In this document: positions 1-5,981 of the stretch, in pieces
Layout: the number at the start of each line of letters is the position of its first letter
Numbering within the stretch: position 1 is the first letter of the stretch
Assembly (NCBI GenBank): GCA_905193145.1
Contig: CAJJNP010000125.1
Location: forward strand, 1 to 10,106
From: an uncultured Odoribacter sp.
GTDB taxonomy: Bacteria; Bacteroidota; Bacteroidia; Bacteroidales; Marinifilaceae
Direction: 5' to 3'
DNA length: 10,106 nucleotides
Notes under the pieces: model-generated
The model's database searches: none
The model's input: the letters and a program-made list of their open reading frames with translations, nothing else
Told to the model about the DNA's origin: nothing
Position numbers and translations under genes: made by a program

Positions 1-18
1 AGGTTGGCGCCGAATTTC

Positions 19-55
19 AAGAGAGAGTTACTATAACGTGACTCTCTCTTTTTTT
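19..55 (+). terminator. Rho-independent terminator of an upstream gene
   Basis: A 10-bp perfect stem (AAGAGAGAGT at 19-28 pairs with ACTCTCTCTT at 41-50) can be extended by a T-G wobble and two more pairs to leave a loop of about 6 nt. The 3' arm runs directly into a T tract ending at 55. This is a classic intrinsic terminator for rightward transcription entering from the left edge. It separates the unseen upstream gene from the secreted-protein gene. Confidence 0.85.
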
Positions 56-77
56 GTGCATTTTTGATATCGAAATT

Positions 78-109
78 TTTGTTAGATAGTGTTTTTATTT
101 TTATATTGT
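78..109 (+). promoter_or_regulatory. Possible Bacteroidetes-type promoter for the secreted-protein gene
   Basis: TTTG at 78-81 would be the -33 element. It is followed after 20 nt by TATATTGT (102-109), an imperfect match to the -7 consensus TAnnTTTG (the last two bases differ). The spacing is right for the major sigma factor of Bacteroidetes. The 5' leader would be about 50 nt and contains the 10-bp palindrome GGTCCGGACC at 130-139. The -7 mismatch keeps confidence low. Confidence 0.35.
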
Positions 110-164
110 CAGTGTGAATTTATCATTATGGTCCGGACCGTAGAGAAAATATAATTATCTAAAT

Positions 165-848
165 ATGAAACATATGAAATCACTTTTTGTAATCGTTTTG
201 TTTATGTTGCTTTCCGGACCGATTTTTGCGCAGCACCGGGATTTGAATAAACTGCCTCAAAAGGAGCGAGACTCATTGCTTGTGAAGATAGCCAATGAGG
301 CCATTGACCGATATTCTACCGGTTACCTGAGACCGGGAGACAAGCCGTATATTGAAGATATGGGATATAAGTTGAGTGATTATTATCAGGCTCTTAATGA
401 GCAGGAATATGTAGGCCGGTATATGTATTCAGTCTATTATCTGGCAACTGAAAAAGAGAAGGAGGTCTATTTTGGACGTAAAAAACGTGTGGAAGCACTT
501 ATTCTTGCAGATGTCGGAATGGTGACGGAAATTATTTATATTGACGATAATGGTTGGCGCAGGTATGCGTTGGAAAAAGCCGATCCTGCAGAAATAATTT
601 CTAAGCGTAGGTTTAAGCCAGCTGAAGAATATCAGAAAGAGATAGAACGCAGTGGTCGTCCGACGATGGTTATTGTAGATTCTAGTGTGGCGAAACGTAA
701 GATGGAGGAGCATATGCGGAAAAAGCGGGAGCTAGTGGCAAGGCTGCAACATCGTTACCGCTTGAAACAGGATTCCATCAGACGTCAGGATTCTATCAGG
801 GCTGCTGAAAAAAAGAATATGCCGGATGTTTTTAAGACAGGTGAGTAA
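165..848 (+). CDS. Secreted hypothetical protein (227 aa)
   Basis: I do not recognise this family. The protein starts with a signal peptide: a basic MKHMK start, a hydrophobic core at about residues 6-19, then SGPIFAQ with likely cleavage next to Ala22/Gln23. Export to the periplasm or cell surface is therefore inferred; there is no lipobox cysteine. The mature part is hydrophilic, with a Tyr-rich stretch (about 68-95, including YYQALNEQEYVGRYMYSVYYL), a possible beta region at about 107-135, and a highly basic, probably helical tail from about residue 176. The tail carries a tandem repeat, QDSIR at 202-206 and 208-212, a motif often seen at the ends of Bacteroidetes envelope proteins. The start could be Met1 (165) or Met4 (174); neither has a clear ribosome-binding site. 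It appears to be a single-gene unit between a terminator at 19-55 and the promoter at 905. Confidence 0.75.
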   Translation: MKHMKSLFVIVLFMLLSGPIFAQHRDLNKLPQKERDSLLVKIANEAIDRYSTGYLRPGDKPYIEDMGYKLSDYYQALNEQEYVGRYMYSVYYLATEKEKEVYFGRKKRVEALILADVGMVTEIIYIDDNGWRRYALEKADPAEIISKRRFKPAEEYQKEIERSGRPTMVIVDSSVAKRKMEEHMRKKRELVARLQHRYRLKQDSIRRQDSIRAAEKKNMPDVFKTGE

Positions 849-904
849 TATTCCGGTAAGAATGACTTTTACGTTTCCTGTTAAAGGTTAGCTTATATAG
901 TTGC

Positions 905-912
905 TATATTTG
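905..912 (+). promoter_or_regulatory. -7 element (TATATTTG) ahead of the sugar-kinase gene
   Basis: TATATTTG exactly matches the Bacteroidetes -7 consensus TAnnTTTG and lies 56 nt before the GTG start at 968. No clean TTTG sits 19-21 nt upstream; the sequence there is a weak TGTTAAAGGTTAG. The location in a 119-nt intergenic gap with no other signal supports a promoter for the kinase gene. Confidence 0.5.
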
Positions 913-967
913 CAAACTGAATAAGTTCGAGAACTGATTTTTAATATAATAAAAAATCTATAAGAGC

Positions 968-1969
968 GTGGAGAATATTTTGAATTCCTTGTTTGAGGCT
1001 CATTGGGGACATTGCCCCGACCGGTTGGAGGCTTTGCCTTTGTCCGGTTCTTCCCGTAAGTATTATCGTATTTTTGACGGCACCGACAGTTTTATAGGAG
1101 TTTGCCACTCCTCGTGGGAGGAGAATCGTCTTTTTATTGATTTCAGCCGGCATTTCAGGGCGCAAGGATTGAATGTCCCGCAGGTATTTGTCGTTTCTGC
1201 CGATGGTTTGGCTTATATCCAGGAGGATTTGGGCGGATGTATGTTGTTGGATGTGGTGGAATCCGGGCGGAGAGGTGTGGCTTTGAATCCGGAGGTGTTG
1301 GAGCTTTACAGAAAAAGTCTGGATGAACTGTTGCGCATCCAGTTCTTGGGGAATGAGGGGTTGGATTATTCTCATTGTATTCCCCGTCCGGTATTTGACC
1401 GGAGATGCATAACTTGGGATTTGAATTATTTCAAGTATTGTTTCTTGAAATTGGCAGGAGCTTCTTTTTCTGAAGATTTGTTGGAGAATGATTTTGAGTT
1501 GTTATTGGAACAGGTGTGTAACGTGCCGGCGGATACGTTCATGTTCCGGGATTTTCAGTCGCGCAATATCATGGTGAAGGACGGAAAGGTGTGGTTTATC
1601 GATTATCAGGGAGGCAGGCAAGGAGCGTTGCACTATGATGTAGCCTCCTTGTTGTATGATGCTATTGTAGCCATCCCGGATATACAGAGGGAAGAGCTGT
1701 TGGATTACTATATAGGAGAATTGCAGCGGTGGCGTCCGGTGGATGCTGAGGTCTTTCGGAAGGATTATTATCGTTTTGTGCTTATCCGCTTGTTGCAGGC
1801 GATGGGAGCATTTGGTTTGCGCGGACTGTATGAGCGGAAACAGCATTTTATCGACTCGATACAGCCCGGTCTGAAGGGAATTCACGGATTGTTTGAATCC
1901 GGACGTTTGGGGGATGACTATCCTGAAATACGCCGGATTGTTTCAAATATGCTTCTGAGAGAGACGTAG
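968..1969 (+). CDS. AmgK-like sugar kinase, aminoglycoside phosphotransferase (APH) fold
   Basis: This is a cytoplasmic kinase of the APH/choline-kinase fold, most like AmgK-type anomeric kinases of N-acetylmuramate/N-acetylglucosamine. An N-terminal nucleotide-positioning segment (LSGSSRKYYRI, about 25-35) resembles AmgK's G-x-A-S-x-R-R-Y. The catalytic loop is FRDFQSRN at 193-200, with Asp195 as base and Asn200. The metal-binding Asp212 lies in IDYQGG (211-216), followed by the LHYDVASLLYD signature of this branch. The His two residues before the catalytic Asp in many APH proteins is Phe193 here. Length (333 aa) fits the family. The start is GTG: an in-frame TAA at 950-952 leaves no upstream ATG, and the next in-frame Met is far inside. 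No MurU-like nucleotidyltransferase is adjacent, so a role in cell-wall sugar recycling is inference. The 3' end overlaps the opposing NUDIX gene. Confidence 0.8.
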   Translation: MENILNSLFEAHWGHCPDRLEALPLSGSSRKYYRIFDGTDSFIGVCHSSWEENRLFIDFSRHFRAQGLNVPQVFVVSADGLAYIQEDLGGCMLLDVVESGRRGVALNPEVLELYRKSLDELLRIQFLGNEGLDYSHCIPRPVFDRRCITWDLNYFKYCFLKLAGASFSEDLLENDFELLLEQVCNVPADTFMFRDFQSRNIMVKDGKVWFIDYQGGRQGALHYDVASLLYDAIVAIPDIQREELLDYYIGELQRWRPVDAEVFRKDYYRFVLIRLLQAMGAFGLRGLYERKQHFIDSIQPGLKGIHGLFESGRLGDDYPEIRRIVSNMLLRET

Positions 1970-2529
1970 GTTTCCGGTAGGATGGAGGCTATCTCGGAGA
2001 TTGGCAGCCAGAATACCTCTTCTATATCCTCTTCTGTCTGAGGTTTCAGTTCGGGATGCGGAGGACACGACATGGCATACCAATAGGTTTTTTTCAAATA
2101 CCATTGGTTGTTTCGGGGGTAGATATGAAGTGTGGAGCCGAGGGTGTCGGTGATTTGCACTTCTTTCAGACCGCATTCTTCTTCTACTTCGCGGACGGCG
2201 CATTGTTCGATGGTTTCGCCGGATTCCAAGTGGCCTTTGGGCAGATCGTACATTCCCAGACGTTTGATAGCCAGCAGGCAGTTGCCTTGCCGGACTACGC
2301 CGCCGGCAGCCTTGACATAGGTAAAGCAGGATTTGAATATTGCGAGCAGCTCTTCTACATCATCGTGGAATATGGCAGCTGTAAAGGGTTGGGGATGGTC
2401 GAGCAACCGCAGGATAAACTCTTTGGTGGCTTGAAATTCCCGGTGTTTGAACGAAAAGGTGGTTTCCTGAGTGAAATTCGTTTGTTCTGTCAGGAAAAAA
2501 CAGCTATCTTTGAAAAATACTTTATACAT
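1918..2529 (-). CDS. NUDIX hydrolase (203 aa)
   Basis: A complete Nudix box lies at residues 99-121 (numbered from the ATG start): G-x5-E-x7-R-E-V-x-E-E-x-G-L, including GHLESGE and REVEEECGL. These side chains bind the divalent metal for hydrolysis of a nucleoside diphosphate linked to another group. The preceding AAGGVV and LPKGHL segments are also typical. An N-terminal extension of about 70 residues (MYKVFFKD...) precedes the Nudix fold; I believe this version occurs beside pyrE in other Bacteroidales, from memory only. The substrate cannot be read from sequence. I chose ATG at 2529; a TTG two codons upstream (2535) would give 205 aa but is less likely. It is divergent from pyrE, and its 3' end runs 52 bp into the kinase gene, with no terminator visible between them. 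Confidence 0.9.
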   Translation of the reverse strand: MYKVFFKDSCFFLTEQTNFTQETTFSFKHREFQATKEFILRLLDHPQPFTAAIFHDDVEELLAIFKSCFTYVKAAGGVVRQGNCLLAIKRLGMYDLPKGHLESGETIEQCAVREVEEECGLKEVQITDTLGSTLHIYPRNNQWYLKKTYWYAMSCPPHPELKPQTEEDIEEVFWLPISEIASILPETYVSLRSIFETIRRISG

Positions 2530-2532
2530 TTG
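2525..2532 (+). promoter_or_regulatory. -7 element (TACATTTG) for pyrE, overlapping the NUDIX start codon
   Basis: TACATTTG matches TAnnTTTG exactly and lies 38 nt before the pyrE ATG. The only nearby TTTG (2509-2512) is 12 nt upstream, too close for a standard -33 box, so the upstream half is uncertain. The element covers the NUDIX start codon (2527-2529 on the other strand), so the pyrE promoter must lie inside the NUDIX coding region. Confidence 0.45.
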
Positions 2533-2554
2533 CAAAAGATTAGAATTATCATTA

Positions 2555-2562
2555 CAAAAATA
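2555..2562 (-). promoter_or_regulatory. Possible -7 element (TATTTTTG) for the NUDIX gene
   Basis: Read on the minus strand, 2562-2555 is TATTTTTG, matching TAnnTTTG. It would start transcription a short leader (about 20 nt) before the NUDIX ATG at 2529. No convincing TTTG is found 19-21 nt upstream, where the pyrE coding region already begins. The match could be chance in an A/T-rich stretch. Confidence 0.3.
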
Positions 2563-2569
2563 AGAAAAA

Positions 2570-3199
2570 ATGAATACAGTTGCAGAAAAAGTAGCATCCT
2601 ATTTGTTGGATATCAAAGCAATTAAATTGGAACCTAATCATCCGTTCACTTGGGCTTCCGGTTGGAAATCTCCGATTTATTGTGACAATCGTAAGACATT
2701 GTCTTATCCGGAGGTGCGTTCCTATATCAAAGAGCAGTTTGCTGCCCTTGTCCGCGAAAAATATCCGCAGGCGGAAGTGATTGCCGGAGTGGCAACAGGA
2801 GCTATTGCACAGGGTGTGCTGGTGGCTCAGGAATTGGGCTTACCGTTTATTTATGTGCGCTCGTCTGCCAAGAATCACGGTCTGGAAAATCTGATTGAAG
2901 GGGAATACAAAGCCGGTCAGAAGGTAGTGGTAATCGAGGATTTGATTTCAACAGGTGGATCAAGTTTACAGGCTGTTGAAGCTTTGCGCAATGCCGGATG
3001 TGAAGTGTTGGGTATGGCTGCCATCTTTACTTACGGTTTCCAGAAAGCTGTGGATAATTTTGTAAATGCAAAATGTGAATTGACTACATTGAGCAATTAC
3101 AATGCCATGATTGATTTGGCGGTGAAAGTGGGATATGTCAAGGAAGAGCAGGTTGAAAAATTGAAAGAGTGGCGTTTGAATCCGGAAAATTATAAATAA
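2570..3199 (+). CDS. pyrE: Orotate phosphoribosyltransferase
   Basis: PyrE makes orotidine 5'-monophosphate from orotate and PRPP, the fifth step of de novo pyrimidine synthesis, in the cytoplasm. The PRPP-binding signature is clear: VVVIEDLISTGGSS at about 119-132, with the acidic pair Glu123-Asp124. The flexible catalytic loop is VRSSAKNHG at 96-104 (Arg97, Lys101, His103), followed by GLENLIEGE. The N-terminal FTWASGWKSPIYCDNR (26-41) is the usual orotate/PRPP-site segment. At 209 aa it is full length. The start is the ATG 38 nt downstream of a -7 element. The next gene begins 7 nt after the stop, so the two are almost certainly cotranscribed. Confidence 0.97.
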   Translation: MNTVAEKVASYLLDIKAIKLEPNHPFTWASGWKSPIYCDNRKTLSYPEVRSYIKEQFAALVREKYPQAEVIAGVATGAIAQGVLVAQELGLPFIYVRSSAKNHGLENLIEGEYKAGQKVVVIEDLISTGGSSLQAVEALRNAGCEVLGMAAIFTYGFQKAVDNFVNAKCELTTLSNYNAMIDLAVKVGYVKEEQVEKLKEWRLNPENYK

Positions 3200-3206
3200 T
3201 ATATTT

Positions 3207-3689
3207 ATGTCAACAACAAAGATTGCAAGCGAAGTTTATAAGATTGACAGTCCGATCAGGGATGTGTATAAAATCCTTTCCGACTTTAACAGGATTGGTA
3301 AGTTAGTGGAGATGGCCAAGCAGATGGGAATGCCTCAGAATGCCCAGTTGGAAAAAATCTCTGAAAAGATAGAAAATGTAAGTTTTGTAGAGGATGCTTG
3401 TCACATCACAGTAAAAGGCTTGGGCGATGTGGTTGTGAATATCGTGGAACGTGAGGAACCGAAATTGATTAAACTGGGAGGGGGCGGAGTGCTGCCTTTC
3501 GAATTCAATATCTGGATTCAGTTGTTGGAAAATGCTCCTTACGATACCCGTATGAAAATTACTTTTCAAGGCGAGTTGAATATGGTGATGAAAATGTTGT
3601 TGAAAGGTAAATTGGAAAAAGGTATTAACCAGATGGCGGAGGGATTGACTAAAATTCCTTACAGTCTTTTGGCGAATATGAATATTTAA
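3207..3689 (+). CDS. SRPBCC-fold (START-like) protein downstream of pyrE
   Basis: A 160-residue protein with the pattern of the SRPBCC/START-like ligand-binding fold. It has an N-terminal strand and helix (about 5-40, SEVYKIDSPIRDVYKILSD), alternating beta strands (about 58-128, including HITVKGLGDVVVNIVER and MKITFQGEL), and a long C-terminal amphipathic helix (about 129-157) that would close the pocket. There is no signal peptide or membrane segment, so it is probably cytoplasmic. Its ligand and role are unknown. It starts 7 nt after pyrE and ends just before a strong terminator, which makes pyrE plus this gene a two-gene operon. As I recall, the same pairing occurs in other Bacteroidales, which would hint at a link to nucleotide metabolism, but nothing in the sequence proves it. 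Confidence 0.8.
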   Translation: MSTTKIASEVYKIDSPIRDVYKILSDFNRIGKLVEMAKQMGMPQNAQLEKISEKIENVSFVEDACHITVKGLGDVVVNIVEREEPKLIKLGGGGVLPFEFNIWIQLLENAPYDTRMKITFQGELNMVMKMLLKGKLEKGINQMAEGLTKIPYSLLANMNI

Positions 3690-3702
3690 AATGTTTTTAG
3701 TT

Positions 3703-3748
3703 TATGATTTACGATTGATTGCTCAATCGTAAATCATATTCTTTTTTT
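3703..3748 (+). terminator. Intrinsic terminator for the pyrE operon, shared with the clpX 3' end
   Basis: A perfect 16-bp stem (TATGATTTACGATTGA at 3703-3718 with its complement at 3723-3738) closes a 4-nt TTGC loop and is followed by a seven-T run at 3742-3748. For rightward transcripts this is a textbook terminator. The opposing clpX gene ends inside it: its TAA is at 3749-3747, within the T tract. The left flank has no immediate A run, so termination of clpX by the same stem is possible but weaker. Confidence 0.9.
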
Positions 3749-4961
3749 ATGCCCGTAGTTTTTGGGCGTGTACATGGCTTAGTTTTTCTTCTGCATAAGC
3801 CTTGGTTACTGTAATTTCTTTCTTGTCTTGCGAGGGCACTTCAAACATCAGGTCTGTCATGATGGCTTCACAGATGGAACGTAATCCGCGGGCTCCCAAT
3901 TTGAATTCAATGGCTTTGTCTACGATATATTCATAAACTTCTTCATCAAATTTGAGTGTGATATTATCCAACTCGAAGAGTTTGATATATTGACGGATGA
4001 TAGCATTTTTCGGTTCTGTCAGAATGTTGCGCAAAGCCTGACGGTCCAATGGCTCCAAGTAGGTGAGCACCGGCAGACGACCGATAATTTCCGGTATTAG
4101 TCCGAACGACTTGAGGTCTTGCGGAGCGATATATTGCAGGAAGTTTTCCCGGTCGATTTTTTCGATGGCCTGGCTGGCATGGAAACCGACAACCATGGAG
4201 TTCATACGGGCTGCGATTTTCTTTTCGATGCCGTCAAACGCTCCTCCGCAGATGAAGAGGATATTTTTGGTATTGACGGGAATCATTTTTTGGTCGGGAT
4301 GTTTGCGTCCGCCCTGTGGAGGAACATTTACGATGGAGCCTTCCAACAGTTTCAGCAATCCTTGTTGTACACCCTCGCCACTGACATCTCGGGTGATGGA
4401 GGGATTGTCGCCTTTGCGGGCAATTTTATCCAGCTCGTCAATAAATACGATACCTTTTTCTGCTGCTTCCACATCATAGTCGGCAGCTTGAAGCAGGCGG
4501 GTCAGTATGGATTCGATATCCTCGCCTACGTATCCGGCTTCGGTCAGCACAGTCGCGTCAACGATGGTGAAGGGGACGTGCAGCATTTTGGCTATGGTAC
4601 GAGCCAGCAGGGTTTTGCCCGTTCCGGTACGTCCTACCATGACGATGTTTGATTTTTCAATTTCTACATCGTCTTTGCCCGGTTTGTGGAGCAGACGTTT
4701 ATAGTGGTTATAGACGGCTACTGCCAGGTGTTTTTTGGCTTCGTCCTGACCAATGACATATTGGTCGAGGAAGGATTTGATTTCAATCGGCTTCTTTACC
4801 TCCAGGTTATCCAGGTTGAGATTGGATTTTCCGCGCATCTCTTCCTGTACGATGTCATACGCCTGGGTGGCACAGTCATCGCAGATAAATCCGTCGGTGC
4901 CGGCTATCAATAGGTTTACTTCGTTGCGGGTGCGTCCGCAAAATGAACATTTATCTTGCAT
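3747..4961 (-). CDS. clpX: ATP-dependent Clp protease, ATP-binding subunit ClpX
   Basis: ClpX is the hexameric AAA+ unfoldase that selects substrates and feeds them to ClpP in the cytoplasm. The N-terminal zinc finger has Cys5, Cys8, Cys27 and Cys30. Next come Walker A GRTGTGKT (110-117), pore loop GYVG (143-146), Walker B IVFIDE (171-176), the RKH pore loop (219-221), a VGF at 258-260 in the place of the ClpP-binding IGF loop, IGRLP (293-297) with the arginine finger, and sensor-2 GARGLR (356-361). At 404 aa it is full length. Arg111 in the P-loop is unusual; Pro or Ser is more common. The start is ATG at 4961, 3 nt after the clpP stop, so clpX is cotranscribed with clpP. The stop codon lies in the terminator shared with the convergent pyrE operon. 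Confidence 0.97.
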   Translation of the reverse strand: MQDKCSFCGRTRNEVNLLIAGTDGFICDDCATQAYDIVQEEMRGKSNLNLDNLEVKKPIEIKSFLDQYVIGQDEAKKHLAVAVYNHYKRLLHKPGKDDVEIEKSNIVMVGRTGTGKTLLARTIAKMLHVPFTIVDATVLTEAGYVGEDIESILTRLLQAADYDVEAAEKGIVFIDELDKIARKGDNPSITRDVSGEGVQQGLLKLLEGSIVNVPPQGGRKHPDQKMIPVNTKNILFICGGAFDGIEKKIAARMNSMVVGFHASQAIEKIDRENFLQYIAPQDLKSFGLIPEIIGRLPVLTYLEPLDRQALRNILTEPKNAIIRQYIKLFELDNITLKFDEEVYEYIVDKAIEFKLGARGLRSICEAIMTDLMFEVPSQDKKEITVTKAYAEEKLSHVHAQKLRA

Positions 4962-4964
4962 GTG

Positions 4965-5645
4965 TTATTGTTTTTTATTTCTCACCAATATGGTGTCAAT
5001 CATACCGTATTCTTTCGCCTCTTCGGCAGTCATCCAATAGTCGCGGTCAGAATCCTTTTCCACTTTCTTGAACGGCTGTCCGGAGTGCTCGGATATAATG
5101 GTGTAAAGTTCTTTTTTCAGTTTCAGTACTTCCCGGGAAGTGATTTCAATGTCGGAAGCCTGTCCCTGCACGCCGCTCATCGGTTGGTGGATCATGATGC
5201 GTGAATGTTTCAATGCCGAGCGTTTGCCCTGTGTTCCTGCACACATCAGTACGGCTGCCATGGAGGCTGCGAGACCGGTACAGATAGTGGCAACATCGCA
5301 GTTGATGAACTGCATGGTGTCATAGATACCCAGACCGGCATAGATGGAACCGCCTGGGCTGTTGAAATAGAGCTGGATATCGCGTCCGGGATCGGAGGTC
5401 TCCAGAAACAGCAACTGTGCCATGATGATGTTGGCTACATCGTCATCAATGGGTACGCCCAAAAAGATAACGCGATCCATCATCAAGCGGGAAAATACGT
5501 CCATGGTGGCAATATTCAGTTGTCGCTCTTCGATAATGTTAGGAGTGATATAACTATTGGTGGCAGCCTGATAGCGATGAAGATTCAAACTGCTGATGCC
5601 TCTGTTATGTAAGGCATATTGTTGAAATTCGTCTTTTAGATTCAT
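4965..5645 (-). CDS. clpP: ATP-dependent Clp protease, proteolytic subunit ClpP
   Basis: ClpP is the serine peptidase that forms the tetradecameric chamber docked to ClpX. The catalytic triad is visible: Ser128 in GLAASMAA, His143 in RIMIHQPMSG, and Asp192 in DSDRDYW, spaced as in E. coli ClpP. The FNSPGGS oxyanion-hole segment is at 94-100. At 226 aa it has an N-terminal lead about 17 residues longer than E. coli's, which is usual in Bacteroidetes and probably trimmed during maturation. The gene leads a clpP-clpX operon. Trigger factor (tig), often found before clpP, is absent here; a tRNA gene with its own terminator lies upstream instead. Expression may be controlled from the 107-nt gap at 5646-5752, which holds a weak -7-like element (TACCTTAG, minus strand 5679-5672) and a striking inverted-repeat cluster. 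Confidence 0.96.
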   Translation of the reverse strand: MNLKDEFQQYALHNRGISSLNLHRYQAATNSYITPNIIEERQLNIATMDVFSRLMMDRVIFLGVPIDDDVANIIMAQLLFLETSDPGRDIQLYFNSPGGSIYAGLGIYDTMQFINCDVATICTGLAASMAAVLMCAGTQGKRSALKHSRIMIHQPMSGVQGQASDIEITSREVLKLKKELYTIISEHSGQPFKKVEKDSDRDYWMTAEEAKEYGMIDTILVRNKKQ

Positions 5646-5704
5646 ATTGTTCCGTTGATTTTTTTGCCGGACTAAGGTACAAAAAAAAGTTGAGAATGAT
5701 GATG

Positions 5705-5748
5705 TTTGTTACATGATCGGGGAATATAAGTGTAACAAAACTTTGTTA
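5705..5748 (-). promoter_or_regulatory. Alternating TTTGTTA inverted repeats upstream of clpP (possible operator)
   Basis: TTTGTTACA (5705-5713) and its exact complement TGTAACAAA (5731-5739) form a 9-bp inverted repeat with a 17-nt spacer. A third copy, TTTGTTA (5742-5748), follows in the first orientation, so the right pair also forms a 7-bp palindrome with a 2-nt centre. The cluster lies 60-103 nt before the clpP start and just after the tRNA terminator. There is no T tract at either end, so it does not look like a terminator. It does not match the CIRCE heat-shock element. A binding site for a dimeric regulator of clpPX is an inference. Confidence 0.4.
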
Positions 5749-5752
5749 GAAT

Positions 5753-5780
5753 AAAAAAGAGCAACCGATAAGGTTGCTCT
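5753..5780 (-). terminator. Intrinsic terminator of the tRNA gene
   Basis: On the minus strand, a perfect 9-bp stem (AGAGCAACC, 5780-5772, with its complement at 5766-5758) closes a 5-nt loop and is followed by a run of six T residues (5758-5753). It begins 3 nt after the tRNA 3' end, so it should release the tRNA precursor and separate it from clpP. Confidence 0.88.
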
Positions 5781-5782
5781 TG

Positions 5783-5856
5783 TGGTCCCACTTGGGCTTG
5801 AACCAAGGACTCCCTGATTATGAGTCAGGTGCTCTAACCAACTGAGCTATGGGACC
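5783..5856 (-). tRNA. tRNA with CAT anticodon: elongator tRNA-Met, or tRNA-Ile2 (lysidine type)
   Basis: The minus strand folds into a full cloverleaf of 74 nt. It has acceptor stem GGTCCCA/TGGGACC, D arm GCTC...GAGC, anticodon stem CCTGA/TCAGG with loop CTCATAA (anticodon CAT), a 5-nt variable loop GAGTC, T arm CTTGG/CCAAG with loop TTCAAGC, and discriminator A73. The acceptor begins with a G-C pair and the anticodon stem lacks the three G-C pairs of initiator tRNA, so it is not tRNA-fMet. CAT is shared by elongator Met and by Ile2, where TilS converts C34 to lysidine. The C4-G69 and C5-G68 pairs are those preferred by TilS in E. coli, which leaves Ile2 open. The 3' CCA is not encoded (ACAAG follows). 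The gene has its own promoter and terminator. Confidence 0.93.
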
Positions 5857-5898
5857 TGCACTAGCGTGCGTTTCAGGATGTGTTTCCTTTAACGGGTG

Positions 5899-5931
5899 CA
5901 AATATAGGGATAAAATCTGAGTTTTTACAAA
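5899..5931 (-). promoter_or_regulatory. Promoter of the tRNA gene
   Basis: On the minus strand, TTTG (5931-5928) is followed after 21 nt by TATATTTG (5906-5899). This is an excellent match in sequence and spacing to the Bacteroidetes -33/-7 consensus (TTTG, TAnnTTTG). The start of transcription would fall some 35-40 nt before the mature tRNA 5' end. It is the best promoter in the window and supports placing the organism in Bacteroidetes. Confidence 0.8.
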
Positions 5932-5981
5932 TGATTTGAAGAAAAAATATTATTTTCGTTGGATATAAATGAATATGAACC

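Noticed and set aside
1..36. Possible C-terminal tail of an upstream gene: frame 1 reads RLAPNFKRELL then TAA at 34-36, inside the terminator hairpin loop.
   Set aside because: Only 11 residues are visible, and frame 3 also stays open to a TGA at 39-41, so neither the frame nor the product can be assigned. The terminator does show that some gene ends here.
2056..2625. Open frame of 189 codons on the plus strand opposite the NUDIX gene.
   Set aside because: The minus-strand frame has a perfect Nudix box and the plus frame shows no family-like pattern; it also runs into pyrE in another frame.
4063..4652. Long plus-strand open frames opposite clpX (138 and 177 codons).
   Set aside because: They lie fully antisense to the conserved AAA+ core; their composition is that expected of a reverse-complement shadow.
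5672..5679. TACCTTAG on the minus strand as the clpP -7 promoter element.
   Set aside because: It has one mismatch to TAnnTTTG and no TTTG at 19-21 nt upstream, so I mention it only within the clpP entry.
5646..5752. CIRCE-type heat-shock operator before clpP.
   Set aside because: No TTAGCACTC-N9-GAGTGCTAA-like sequence is present; the repeat found there has a different sequence and spacing.
5858..5869. Small hairpin GCAC-TAGC-GTGC just upstream of the mature tRNA 5' end.
   Set aside because: A 4-bp stem is weak and such leader hairpins occur by chance; it probably has no role beyond the tRNA precursor leader.
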